DNA from: an uncultured Gammaproteobacteria bacterium
GTDB taxonomy: Bacteria > Pseudomonadota > Gammaproteobacteria > DRLM01
Direction of reading: 5' to 3'
Assembly: GCA_947259075.1 (NCBI GenBank)
Contig: CAMYKQ010000055.1
Location: forward strand, 1 to 64,000
DNA: 64,000 nt
The notes under the pieces were generated by a model. That model was not told where the DNA came from and did not search any database. It was given only the letters and a program-made list of their open reading frames with translations. The translations under genes were made by a program, and so were the position numbers. Positions 8,117 through 16,356 of this stretch are shown piece after piece. Every line of letters starts with the position of its first letter. The stretch's first letter is position 1.

Positions 8117-9129
8117 GCGCGCTGCTCGCCGCGGGCACGGTGCTCCTGAATGCCTGCGCGGTATTCGGGCCGCCCAACACTGCCTCCGGCGAACCGCGCG
8201 CCGCCTTGCCGGGTGAGGGTGCCGCCTTCCTTTTCTATGAAGAAAGCATCGGCGGCGGCCGGGTGGGTAACGCCTTTTTTGGCACCGGTGAATTGCGTCC
8301 GGTGGTGACCGGCGATACCGGCGGTTTAGTGAATTTGCAAGATGCCCGCTTCCGCCGCCCGGTGGCGGTGGCGGCGAAGGATCACTGGATCTACGTGGTC
8401 GACGCCGATCAGCAGCAAGTCTTGCTCTACGACCGCTTCTCGGGAAATCTGGAAGTGCTCGCCGATCTCAAGGGCGTGGTCACGGGCGATGTGGCGGATA
8501 TCTTCGTCACCGGTGACCGCAGTTTCTACCTCGCCGACAGCGTCGGTGGCAAAGTGCTCAAGTTCGATCGTAATGGTAACTTGCGGGCCACCTTCAAAGA
8601 CCCGATGAATCTGCGCCGGCCCGTGGCCGTGTCCGTGGATGAAACCACCGGTGATGTTTACGTCGCCGATGGCGTGCTCGATCATGTGGTGATCTTCACC
8701 AGCGTGGGCGGCTTGTGGCGTGGCATCGGCGGCCGTGGTGAGGACGAGGGCAAGTTTCTGAACATCACCTCGATGACGCGCGGCACGGAGGGAATCTACG
8801 TGACCGCGCGTTTCGCCCACCGCGCGCAGACGCTTTCGGAGACCGGCGAGTTTCTCTATGCCTTCGACCCCGATACCGTGGTCTTTCCCAATAGTGTCGC
8901 GGTGGACGCGGGCAACCGGGTTTATGTCACCGATTTCATCGATAACACGATTAAGTTGTTTGAGCGGGGAAAGCTGGTCGCGACCCTCGGCGGCACGGGC
9001 GTAGGCCCCGGCCATTTCAAGGGCATCAGTGATGTCTGGGTGGAGGGCGGTTCCTTGTATGTCGCCGATAGCCTCAACGGGCGCATCCAAGTGTTCAAGA
9101 TCGCCGCGGGCGAAATCAAAACTCAATAG
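8077..9129 (+). CDS. NHL-repeat beta-propeller lipoprotein 1
   Basis: The product of about 350 residues begins with MPLRAARYRR and a lipoprotein signal with lipobox LNAC (lipid Cys about residue 27). From about residue 70 it repeats the NHL pattern: RPVAVAAKDHWIYVVDADQQQVLLYD, RPVAVSVDETTGDVYVAD, FPNSVAVDAGNRVYVTD and GISDVWVEGGSLYVADSLNGRIQVF, giving about six propeller blades. I chose the ATG at 8077, which overlaps the previous gene by 40 bp but places the signal peptide at the N-terminus; the ribosome-binding site is weak. NHL propellers usually bind partner proteins, so this may be a scaffold that holds cytochromes at a membrane. Confidence 0.8.
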   Translation: MPLRAARYRRVALSALLAAGTVLLNACAVFGPPNTASGEPRAALPGEGAAFLFYEESIGGGRVGNAFFGTGELRPVVTGDTGGLVNLQDARFRRPVAVAAKDHWIYVVDADQQQVLLYDRFSGNLEVLADLKGVVTGDVADIFVTGDRSFYLADSVGGKVLKFDRNGNLRATFKDPMNLRRPVAVSVDETTGDVYVADGVLDHVVIFTSVGGLWRGIGGRGEDEGKFLNITSMTRGTEGIYVTARFAHRAQTLSETGEFLYAFDPDTVVFPNSVAVDAGNRVYVTDFIDNTIKLFERGKLVATLGGTGVGPGHFKGISDVWVEGGSLYVADSLNGRIQVFKIAAGEIKTQ

Positions 9130-9152
9130 CCGATGTAAGGTAAGGGGGGAGT

Positions 9153-10220
9153 GTGTCAAGGCGCGCCATGTTCGCGGCGGGTTTGATCGTTGCGTCTGCG
9201 CTGTTGATCGGTTGTGCGCCGACGCAGAGCACGCTGCGTTATCAGCCTGATCCGCCTTTCACCGCCGTGTGGCCAGCGCCGCCCGAAGCGCCGCGTTACC
9301 GCTACGTGGGTGAGCTTGTCGGCGAACAAAATATTCATGTCGCTGGCGGTGGCTTCGCCTCCGCCGGCACGCGCTTCTTCAAATGGCTGGTCGGCCTCAG
9401 CTCACCCAAGCATGTTCCCGTGGTGTTGCAGCGCCCCCAAGGCGGCGTGGTGGATCCGGCGGGGCGGGTGTATGTCACGGATGTCAGCCGTCAGGCGGTG
9501 TATGTGTTCGATGAGCAGGCGGGCAGCTTGCAGGTGTGGGAGATGGCCGCCGAGAATGTCCGCTTTTTAGCACCCATCGGCATAGCCTTGGGCGCGGACG
9601 GGCAGATTTTGGTGGCTGACGCGGAGCTGGGTTATGTTACCCGCTTGGATAAAAACGGCGTGGCGCTCGGCACCATCGGCAAGGGGCAGCTGCAGCGGCC
9701 CACCGGTGTGGCGCGGGACGCGGCGCGGGGCTGGATCTATGTGGCGGATACCCATGGCCATGACATCAAAGTATTCAGTGATGCTGGTGAATTGTTGCGG
9801 ACCTTGGGCCGCCGCGGTGAGGATGCCGGTGAATTCAACTCGCCGACCTTTTTGAGTTTCAGTCATGACCGGCTCTACGTGAGCGATACGCTCAATGCCC
9901 GCGTGCAAATACTGTCCGCCGATGGAGCGCCCGCGCAGGTGTTCGGCCGTCGCGGCATTTTCATGGGCGATATGCCGCGGCCCAAAGGCGTGGCCGCGGA
10001 TAAAGACGGCAACGTCTATGTGGTAGAATCCTATTTCGATTATTTGTTAGTATTCAATCCCGAAGGCGAGTTGTTGTTGCCTATCGGGGGTACGGGCGGG
10101 GGACTCGGACAATATTACCTGCCGGCGGGTGTGTGGACCGACTATCGAGATCGTGTCTACATCGCCGACAGTTTTAATGGCCGGGTAGTCATACTTCAGT
10201 TCCTGAGAGAGGGCGCATGA
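9153..10220 (+). CDS. NHL-repeat beta-propeller lipoprotein 2
   Basis: The GTG start at 9153 has AAGGGGGGAGT directly upstream; an ATG at 9168 is too far from it. The 355-residue product has a lipobox LLIGC (lipid Cys about residue 21). NHL blades follow, such as RPQGGVVDPAGRVYVTD, RPTGVARDAARGWIYVAD, SPTFLSFSHDRLYVSDTLNARVQI, RPKGVAADKDGNVYVVE and LPAGVWTDYRDRVYIADSFNGRVVI. It is a relative of the neighbouring 8077 product. Its stop overlaps the start of the undecaheme gene (ATGA), which argues for coupled translation and a shared complex. Confidence 0.82.
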   Translation: MSRRAMFAAGLIVASALLIGCAPTQSTLRYQPDPPFTAVWPAPPEAPRYRYVGELVGEQNIHVAGGGFASAGTRFFKWLVGLSSPKHVPVVLQRPQGGVVDPAGRVYVTDVSRQAVYVFDEQAGSLQVWEMAAENVRFLAPIGIALGADGQILVADAELGYVTRLDKNGVALGTIGKGQLQRPTGVARDAARGWIYVADTHGHDIKVFSDAGELLRTLGRRGEDAGEFNSPTFLSFSHDRLYVSDTLNARVQILSADGAPAQVFGRRGIFMGDMPRPKGVAADKDGNVYVVESYFDYLLVFNPEGELLLPIGGTGGGLGQYYLPAGVWTDYRDRVYIADSFNGRVVILQFLREGA

Positions 10221-12862
10221 GACGGACGCTGCGAAACAGAGGCATCCTCGCGCTGGCCGCTGCTTGTTTATTGATATCCGCTCTGCCAGCACAGGCGGAG
10301 CGGATCGCCGACATTCGCAACACCAAGCATAATTTCTCGGCGACGGTGATCCCCATACTGCCCGACGGCGCGCAGCGTAATGCCGCCGCCTCCAGCGAAT
10401 CGCAGATTTGCGCCTTTTGCCACACCCCGCACGGCGCAACCAAGGCCCCCAAAGCTCCTTTGTGGAACCGCAAACTGTCGGGTACGACGTATACGCCCTA
10501 TTCATCCGGCTCGCTTGACGCCATTGATTTGGGCCAGCCGCGCGCCAAATCAAAATTGTGTTTGTCTTGTCACGACGGCACCCTTGCCCTCGGCGCGGTG
10601 AATGTGCTCAATCGGGTCGAGGACCCCAGTATTGATTTCACCGGTCCGGGCATCGGCCCCGGCGACACCATCCCCGAAGGCATGGGTCCCTTGACGGGCT
10701 TCACCCGCAAACTCGGCGTGGATTTAACCAACGATCACCCGATCTCGTTCACCTTCGATAGCGCGCAAGCCGTGCGTGACGGCGAACTGTACGACCCCGC
10801 CGCCGCAACACAGGTGGGTGATCGCGTGCAAGGTCAGCCGGCGCCGCTGTTGCCGCTGGAAGAGAATCGCGTCGAATGTATTAGTTGCCACGATCCGCAC
10901 ATCCGCGATACCTCCGGGGAGAATGTGAAATTCTTGCGGGTGAACCGCTTCCAGAAAGCCGAGCCGGTGGACAGTCAGTTCGACGCCAATAACGACATCA
11001 TTTGTCTCGGCTGTCATAACAAGGCGGGCTGGGTGGGTTCGGCCCACGCCAACTCCACGGTCGCGACCTACGAATACCAAGACCCCGCGGCGGACCTGCG
11101 CGAGTTTCCCCGTGGTATTCAAGTGTGGCAGGCCGCGTGTTTGAACTGTCATGACCCGCACACCATTCAAGGTTCGCGGCGTATTTTGCGCGAAGGCGCC
11201 GACGGCGCGCCGGCGGTGACCGCCAGCGGCGCCAAATTCCGTCACGGCGGCCAGCCCGCCATCGAACAGACCTGTTATGCCTGTCACTCGGCGGACGGTG
11301 ATGTGCTGCGCGGCGGTCACACCGGCGGCTTGCAAAGCACCCGGCCAGGTTTCGGCGTGCCGGACATCAAGACCGACTTCACCACCATGGCGCGGCACAT
11401 GCCGATCGCCAACAGCGACCAGGCCGCCGGCCGCGAGATGCACGACATCGGCACTGGCGAATTGAGAAGCCAGCAAGGCGGCAAGGACTTCGTCGAGTCC
11501 ACCACCAATATGGGCAAGGGTGATCCCAATAACCGTCATGCGGAGTGCACCGATTGCCACAATCCGCACCGCGTCACCCGCAACCGCCAATTCAATGACG
11601 ATCCCAATGTGCCTGATCCCGAGGAAGGCACGCATAATCACACCATCGCCCAACTCGCCGGCACCACGGGCATCCATACCAATCTGGCCTCGGGTGTCTT
11701 GCGCGGCATCTCCGGGGTGGAACCGGGCGGCTGGCCCTCCACGGAATTCGGCAGCGAGCCGACCACTTTCGAGATCAAACGTGGCGACCCCGGCGTGGGC
11801 GGCAGCACCGCGGTCAGCGCGCCCTATGTCACGCGTGAATACCAGGTCTGCATGAAGTGCCATTCCAATAATGCCTATGACACCCCGCCCAATCTCGGCT
11901 CCTTCCGCGGCGGCACGCCGCCGGGCACCAACGCCATGTTCCAATACACCAACCAGGCCATGGAATATCAGTCGCCGGATGAGCATATGGGCGAAGTGCC
12001 AGGAACGGAGTTAGTCACCGGTCCGCTGGAATTATCCTCCCCCAGCGGCGCGTTCCAGGGTCAAGATCCGGCGGGAAATGTAGTGAACTACGTTGCCAAT
12101 AACCACCGCGCCTGGCATCCCGTCATAAAAGAGACCGGCCGCACGACGACGGTGAGACAGATCAACAACCCCGATGTCTGGCGTTCACCCTTCAATGCCG
12201 GCGTCGGCACGCAGACCATGTATTGCACCGATTGCCATGGCTCCGACACCGACGTCAACGACGGCGCGGTGCCGCGCGGCGGCGCGCAGGGCAGTGTCTG
12301 GGGTCCGCATGGCTCCAATAACGACTTTCTTCTAAAGGGTCCCTGGAACGAAAATACCGGCACGACGCAAACCGACGGCCTGTGTTTCCGCTGTCACGAC
12401 TACAACTACTACGGCAAATCATTCCCGACCGGGCCGTTGCTTGATAGTCAAACCCTGCAGAGTGGTTTCCGCCGCGCGAGCGGCGGGCCTTCTTGCGTCG
12501 GCGTGCCCAATACCAACCTTCATACCGGCCATGCCAAGCAAGGCGTGGTGCAAAACTTGCGCTGTAACTTCTGTCACATCGCCGTGCCCCACGGCTGGAA
12601 GAATAAAAACTTCCTGGTCAATCTGAATGACGTGGGGCTGGAGGCCGGCCTGCCGCCGGGCACGCAAGTGCGCACGCCCAGCCCGCAGCGTTATTATCGC
12701 GGCCCTTATTACAACGGCTCGGTGTTGAAAGTGGTCGCTTTCAAACGCAGCGGCGAATGGACGCCCGTGAGCTGCGGTTCCGCTGGTGCGCCTGGCAATG
12801 GCAAGGTCGGTATCAATTGGATGAACGGCAGCGGTGAAGAGACCTGCAGCAACATACCATGA
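10217..12862 (+). CDS. Undecaheme c-type cytochrome
   Basis: The 881-residue product has a signal peptide (cleavage after ALPAQA, about residue 27) and eleven CXXCH motifs. In order they are CAFCH (residue 65), CLSCH, CISCH, CLGCH (263), CLNCH, CYACH, CTDCH, CMKCH, CTDCH, CFRCH and CNFCH. Residues about 33-268 are a copy of the stand-alone tetraheme protein at 1495, and the rest adds seven widely spaced haems. Many extra histidines could be distal ligands. The last 50 residues contain a pair of cysteines (VSCGS, EETCSNIP) that could form a disulphide. Long loops and high Gly/Pro/Asn content fit an extracellular or outer-membrane protein. Its stop overlaps resB by 4 bp. Most likely the central electron conduit of the cluster, perhaps related to the undecaheme protein proposed for electron uptake in 'Candidatus Tenderia' (recalled, not checked). 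Confidence 0.9.
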   Translation: MRRTLRNRGILALAAACLLISALPAQAERIADIRNTKHNFSATVIPILPDGAQRNAAASSESQICAFCHTPHGATKAPKAPLWNRKLSGTTYTPYSSGSLDAIDLGQPRAKSKLCLSCHDGTLALGAVNVLNRVEDPSIDFTGPGIGPGDTIPEGMGPLTGFTRKLGVDLTNDHPISFTFDSAQAVRDGELYDPAAATQVGDRVQGQPAPLLPLEENRVECISCHDPHIRDTSGENVKFLRVNRFQKAEPVDSQFDANNDIICLGCHNKAGWVGSAHANSTVATYEYQDPAADLREFPRGIQVWQAACLNCHDPHTIQGSRRILREGADGAPAVTASGAKFRHGGQPAIEQTCYACHSADGDVLRGGHTGGLQSTRPGFGVPDIKTDFTTMARHMPIANSDQAAGREMHDIGTGELRSQQGGKDFVESTTNMGKGDPNNRHAECTDCHNPHRVTRNRQFNDDPNVPDPEEGTHNHTIAQLAGTTGIHTNLASGVLRGISGVEPGGWPSTEFGSEPTTFEIKRGDPGVGGSTAVSAPYVTREYQVCMKCHSNNAYDTPPNLGSFRGGTPPGTNAMFQYTNQAMEYQSPDEHMGEVPGTELVTGPLELSSPSGAFQGQDPAGNVVNYVANNHRAWHPVIKETGRTTTVRQINNPDVWRSPFNAGVGTQTMYCTDCHGSDTDVNDGAVPRGGAQGSVWGPHGSNNDFLLKGPWNENTGTTQTDGLCFRCHDYNYYGKSFPTGPLLDSQTLQSGFRRASGGPSCVGVPNTNLHTGHAKQGVVQNLRCNFCHIAVPHGWKNKNFLVNLNDVGLEAGLPPGTQVRTPSPQRYYRGPYYNGSVLKVVAFKRSGEWTPVSCGSAGAPGNGKVGINWMNGSGEETCSNIP

Positions 12863-13887
12863 CCGCCCTGCTAAGACCGCTAGCCTCGCTACGCCTTACC
12901 TTGGCGGGCATGGTGTTGCTGGCCATCGGCGCGGCCTTGAGTTACGGCAATCCCGTGACCACGCCGGTGTGGGTGCTGGTCGTGCCCATGGCGCTGCTCG
13001 CGGTCAATCTGCTCGCCGCCATCATCACCAACCCGCGGATTAACCGCCGCGGCGGTCTGCTCACATTTCATCTTGCGTTATTGGGCGTCGTACTGCTCGC
13101 CGCGGTGGGCCGCCTCACCCATTTAGAGGCGCATGTGGAGATGGTGCAAGACACGGCCTTTTCCGCCACGGAAATATTCGACGTGAGCCGCGGCCCCTTG
13201 CATCTGGGCGGTTTGGACGAGCTGTCCTTCGTGCAAGGCCCTTACACCGTGGACTACGCGCCGGGCATGGTGCGCGGCTTGACCCACAGTGAAGTGCGCA
13301 TTCCCGATGGGCGCGGCGGCTGGGAGCGGCAGGTGGTGGGTGATGACCGGCCCTTGATTTTGGACGGCTACCGTTTTTACACCTCGTTCAATAAAGGTTT
13401 CGCCCCGATTCTTACTTGGCTGCCCGATAAAGGCGCGCCGCAGACCGGTACGGTGCATATGCCGGCCTATCCCTTGTTCGAGTTCAAGCAAGACAACACT
13501 TGGGCGCCGCCGGGCGGGCCGGAGATCAAATTCTGGTTGCGGCTCGACACCGGTTTGAATGAAAAAACCGCATGGGTCTTGGACGGGCAAAAGGCACGGG
13601 GCGTGCTGGTGCTCAACACCGGCGACGAGCGTATCGAGTTGCAGCCGGGCGAGACCGCGGCGCTCCCGGGCGGGCGCTTGCGTTATGAGCGTTTGTCCAC
13701 GTGGATGGGCTACAAGCTGTTTTATGATCCGACATTGCAGTGGATGTTCGTGACGTCCTTGATCGGCGTGCTGGGCATGTCGGTGCATTTTTGGCGTAAA
13801 TTCGCGGCGCAGATGCCGGGCGTGGTGGCGGCCACGCCGGTGAAGCCGCGCAAATATTCACAAGGGCCCAAGGGGGAAGCAATATGA
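12859..13887 (+). CDS. resB: ResB-type cytochrome c biogenesis protein
   Basis: The 342-residue product has three hydrophobic segments near the N-terminus (about 10-30, 36-56, 68-86), a large periplasmic domain, and a final transmembrane helix at about 295-312. Partial ResB/Ccs1 features include the N-terminal LASLRLTLAGMVLL stretch and the late MGYKLFYDPTLQWMFVTSLIGVLGM segment. ResB works with CcsA in system II maturation, delivering haem and keeping apocytochrome cysteines reduced for ligation to CXXCH. ATGA overlaps at both ends tie it to the undecaheme gene and ccsA. It is shorter than many ResB proteins (about 450 or more residues). Confidence 0.85.
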   Translation: MTALLRPLASLRLTLAGMVLLAIGAALSYGNPVTTPVWVLVVPMALLAVNLLAAIITNPRINRRGGLLTFHLALLGVVLLAAVGRLTHLEAHVEMVQDTAFSATEIFDVSRGPLHLGGLDELSFVQGPYTVDYAPGMVRGLTHSEVRIPDGRGGWERQVVGDDRPLILDGYRFYTSFNKGFAPILTWLPDKGAPQTGTVHMPAYPLFEFKQDNTWAPPGGPEIKFWLRLDTGLNEKTAWVLDGQKARGVLVLNTGDERIELQPGETAALPGGRLRYERLSTWMGYKLFYDPTLQWMFVTSLIGVLGMSVHFWRKFAAQMPGVVAATPVKPRKYSQGPKGEAI

Positions 13888-14741
13888 ATGCGTGGGACAG
13901 CGCAACGGAATTACCGTGGTTATGGGCGGGCATGAGCGCCTATGCCTTGGCGACCTTCATCGCTATACGCGGCGTGATTTCCACGCGCGGCGGCGCGGCG
14001 GGCGCGGCGGTGAATCGCACCTACGAAATGCCGGTGCTGATCTTCATCATCGCCGCGGTGGCGCTGTTGGCCATGGCCTTGGCGGAGCGCTGGATTCGTA
14101 TCGGCCACGGTCCCTTCGTCAACCTCTTCGAGTTATTGATGAGCCAGCTCTTCAGCCTGGGTTTGATTTACGCCTTCTCCTATTGGCGTTACCCCGCCAT
14201 CCGCGCCAGCGCGGTCGTGGCCTTGCCTTTGATGTGGATCCTCGGCGTGTGGGTGCTTACCTTAGAGCCCAAGGCCACGCCGTTTCCTCCCACCTATTAC
14301 AACAACTGGCTGTGGGCCCACGTCGGCTTGGGTAAATTCTTCCTCGGCTTCTGTTTGGTGGGCACGGGTCTCGCGGGCGCTTTATTGCTGCGCGGTGCGC
14401 CGCGTCTGGAGCCTTGGTTCCGCCAGCTGCCCAGCGACGCCATGGTCGATCATCTCGCGTGGCGCTTCATGCTGCTCGCCTTTATTTTTCACAGCGCCAT
14501 GCTCATCGCCGGCGCCGTGTGGGCGCAAGACGCCTGGGGCCGTTACTGGTCGTGGGATGCCTTGGAAACTTCATCGTTCCTCACCTGGCTGGCCTTGGGC
14601 GGTGCCATCCACGCGCGGCTCACCTACCGTCTGCCCATGCGCGCGGGCGCGGTGTTCATCATCGTCGTGTTCATCATCGCCTTCCTCACTTATTTCGGCA
14701 CCCCCTTCTACAGCTCCGCCGCGCATAAAGGTGTGATATGA
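13884..14741 (+). CDS. ccsA: CcsA/ResC-type cytochrome c haem-ligation protein
   Basis: The 285-residue integral membrane protein has about eight hydrophobic segments. It has the tryptophan-rich haem-handling signature WGRYWSWDALET at about residues 218-229, typical of CcmC/CcsA proteins, plus flanking histidines (WAHVGLGKF, FHSAMLIAG) that could ligate haem. Together with ResB upstream (4-bp overlap) it should form the system II cytochrome c synthetase that attaches haem on the outer face of the cytoplasmic membrane. Its position directly after the undecaheme gene suggests it serves this cluster's cytochromes. Confidence 0.88.
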   Translation: MNAWDSATELPWLWAGMSAYALATFIAIRGVISTRGGAAGAAVNRTYEMPVLIFIIAAVALLAMALAERWIRIGHGPFVNLFELLMSQLFSLGLIYAFSYWRYPAIRASAVVALPLMWILGVWVLTLEPKATPFPPTYYNNWLWAHVGLGKFFLGFCLVGTGLAGALLLRGAPRLEPWFRQLPSDAMVDHLAWRFMLLAFIFHSAMLIAGAVWAQDAWGRYWSWDALETSSFLTWLALGGAIHARLTYRLPMRAGAVFIIVVFIIAFLTYFGTPFYSSAAHKGVI

Positions 14742-15445
14742 GTTCTATAACAATCCTGGCCAACGGCCAAGACAAAACCGCATCCGGTCTCTCGGTGTTG
14801 TTGCTGGTGTGCATCATCGCCCTGCTGGGCGCGCTGAGCCGCAGCCCCGAGCTGGCCACCCTCGAAGTGGCCGCCAGCAAACAGCGCATCGACCCCAATC
14901 TCGATCCGCGCGGCCACGCCAGCGCCGCGCGCGAAGCACAAGTCGCCGAGCGCTTTCAGCAAGCGGTGATGATGCTGCACGCCGGGCAATACGACTTCGC
15001 CATCACCGCGCTGCACCGCGTCATCGCCCTCGCGCCGCGCATGCCCGAGGCCTACGTCAATATGGGCTACGCCCTGCTGGGGCTGAAGGACTACAAGGCC
15101 GCGCGCGACTTCTTCCAAACCGCCATTGATTTGCGCCCCTATCAAGCCAACGCCTATTGGGGCCTCGCCGCCGCCGCCGAAGGCATGAACGATCTGCCCA
15201 TCGCCCTCGGCGCCATGCGCACCTATATTCACCTCGCGCCCTCCGATCCCGCCTCGCAGGACTACGTGCGCCGCGCCCGCGCCGCCTTGTGGGAATGGGA
15301 GAACACCCTCAAGCGCGGGCCGCTGCCGGAAGAAGAAGCCGAATGGCTGGCGCGGCGCGGCCAGGAGTGGGTCGATCGCAACAGCCCGGATGCGGATTCA
15401 CCGGCCAGCGGGCGGCGGGAGTTGTTGTTGACGCCGGCGAGGTGA
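14738..15445 (+). CDS. Membrane-anchored TPR protein of the cytochrome cluster
   Basis: The 235-residue product has one N-terminal membrane helix (about 18-37), then TPR repeats: EAQVAERFQQAVMMLHAGQYDFAITALHRVIAL, PEAYVNMGYALLGLKDYKAARDFFQTAIDL and a third less regular unit (ANAYWGLAAAAEGMNDLPIAL). It starts in a 4-bp overlap with ccsA. By position and shape it resembles CcmH/NrfG-type TPR partners that present apocytochromes to the haem ligase; that role is inferred. It is the last gene of the cluster, and base composition changes sharply after it. Confidence 0.75.
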   Translation: MSSITILANGQDKTASGLSVLLLVCIIALLGALSRSPELATLEVAASKQRIDPNLDPRGHASAAREAQVAERFQQAVMMLHAGQYDFAITALHRVIALAPRMPEAYVNMGYALLGLKDYKAARDFFQTAIDLRPYQANAYWGLAAAAEGMNDLPIALGAMRTYIHLAPSDPASQDYVRRARAALWEWENTLKRGPLPEEEAEWLARRGQEWVDRNSPDADSPASGRRELLLTPAR

Positions 15446-15497
15446 GGGGATGGCTGGTAGCGCAGGTGCTGGATAGATTCTGTATGGGGGAGATTCC

Positions 15498-15830
15498 ATG
15501 GAAAAGGCTATTGTTATTTTAGTGGGCGGAGTTGTATTAATAACGACTTCAATGATGGGTAACGCAAATGAATTATTTCTAAAATCCAACCCATCTTCGT
15601 GGAGATTGCAAAATTATATTCCTGATGGCGTAGTGGCGTGGTATACAGGATCACCATGTTCAAATGGCCAACTTACGTTGGTTTCTAATGCGACTAAGGA
15701 AGATAAAAATAGATTTTGGTCTACCATTCTTGCTGCCAAAATGGGAGGTAAAGATATATATGTGTATTACGACTCAGAAACTATCCCAGGCTCATGTTTA
15801 GTTAAAAGCTTTGGTATAGATAGCCAGTAA
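15498..15830 (+). CDS. Small AT-rich secreted protein of unknown function
   Basis: I do not recognise the family. GGGGGAGATTCC precedes the ATG. The 110-residue product has a signal sequence (about residues 3-23, ending GNA) and a short globular region with two cysteines (SPCSNGQ and GSCLVKS) that could form a disulphide, plus aromatic residues (VVAWYTG, DIYVYYDSE). Codons are clearly richer in A/T than any neighbour, and repeats follow directly downstream, so the gene was probably acquired by transfer. Confidence 0.6.
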   Translation: MEKAIVILVGGVVLITTSMMGNANELFLKSNPSSWRLQNYIPDGVVAWYTGSPCSNGQLTLVSNATKEDKNRFWSTILAAKMGGKDIYVYYDSETIPGSCLVKSFGIDSQ

Positions 15831-15924
15831 TTTATGTAGAACAAGCGCAACACGTAAGGCACCAATAAGCGAAGCACATCGCGCCGAATGTTTGAATGTC
15901 ACCTTCGACCCCCTTGAATTGACT

Positions 15925-16165
15925 GCGGGGTCTCGCCCCCGCGGGCGAGGCACTTTCTTTTGCGCGGCCAAAAGAAAGTACCCAAAGAAAAGGCCGCCCG
16001 GCGGTGACGTTCCGCGCGCTGCGCGGAATACCCTGCGCGCTTCGGGTGGCGCGGGGTTTTTCAGACAGGCCGCCCCGTGGCCTGCCTGAAAAAGCTCGCC
16101 TTCCTTGGCTTCGCCCCTGCGGGCCTGATCCGCGCCACCCTGCAGTTGCTCGGCGCCAGCGACGG
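15925..16165. repeat. Extragenic repeat with ACTTTCTTTTG palindrome and second hairpin
   Basis: This gene-free stretch contains two palindromes. ACTTTCTTTTG (15952-15962) faces CAAAAGAAAGT (15969-15979), a motif I recognise as a common extragenic repeat of GC-rich proteobacteria. TTTTTCAGACAGGCC (16057-16071) faces GGCCTGCCTGAAAAA (16079-16093) with one mismatch; this second hairpin could terminate transcription from either side. No second copy was seen in the window. Confidence 0.5.
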
Positions 16166-16210
16166 GGATTTAAAATCAACACCGCTGCGTCGTGGTATTG
16201 AGCAAATCAA

Positions 16211-16335
16211 TGTAGGGTGGGTTAGACGCGTGAGCGGCGTAACCCACCAAACGCGCCGTCAGGCGCTCGATATATATGTTGATTGGTGTCGCTGCGCGAC
16301 GCTTGGTGGGTTACGCTGCGCTAACCCACCCTACA
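16211..16335. repeat. MITE-like element, copy 1
   Basis: A 125-bp element bounded by the inverted repeats TGTAGGGTGGGTTAG and CTAACCCACCCTACA, with inner copies of GTAACCCACC and GGTGGGTTAC. A second copy with identical ends lies at 25787-25912. It has no coding capacity and lies 21 bp beyond the 3' end of rlmL. Confidence 0.8.
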
Positions 16336-16356
16336 TCGACTTATCTCGCCACACTT

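Noticed and set aside
10724..11986. Minus-strand open frame of 420 residues
   Set aside because: Entirely antisense to the undecaheme cytochrome gene, without signals or motifs.
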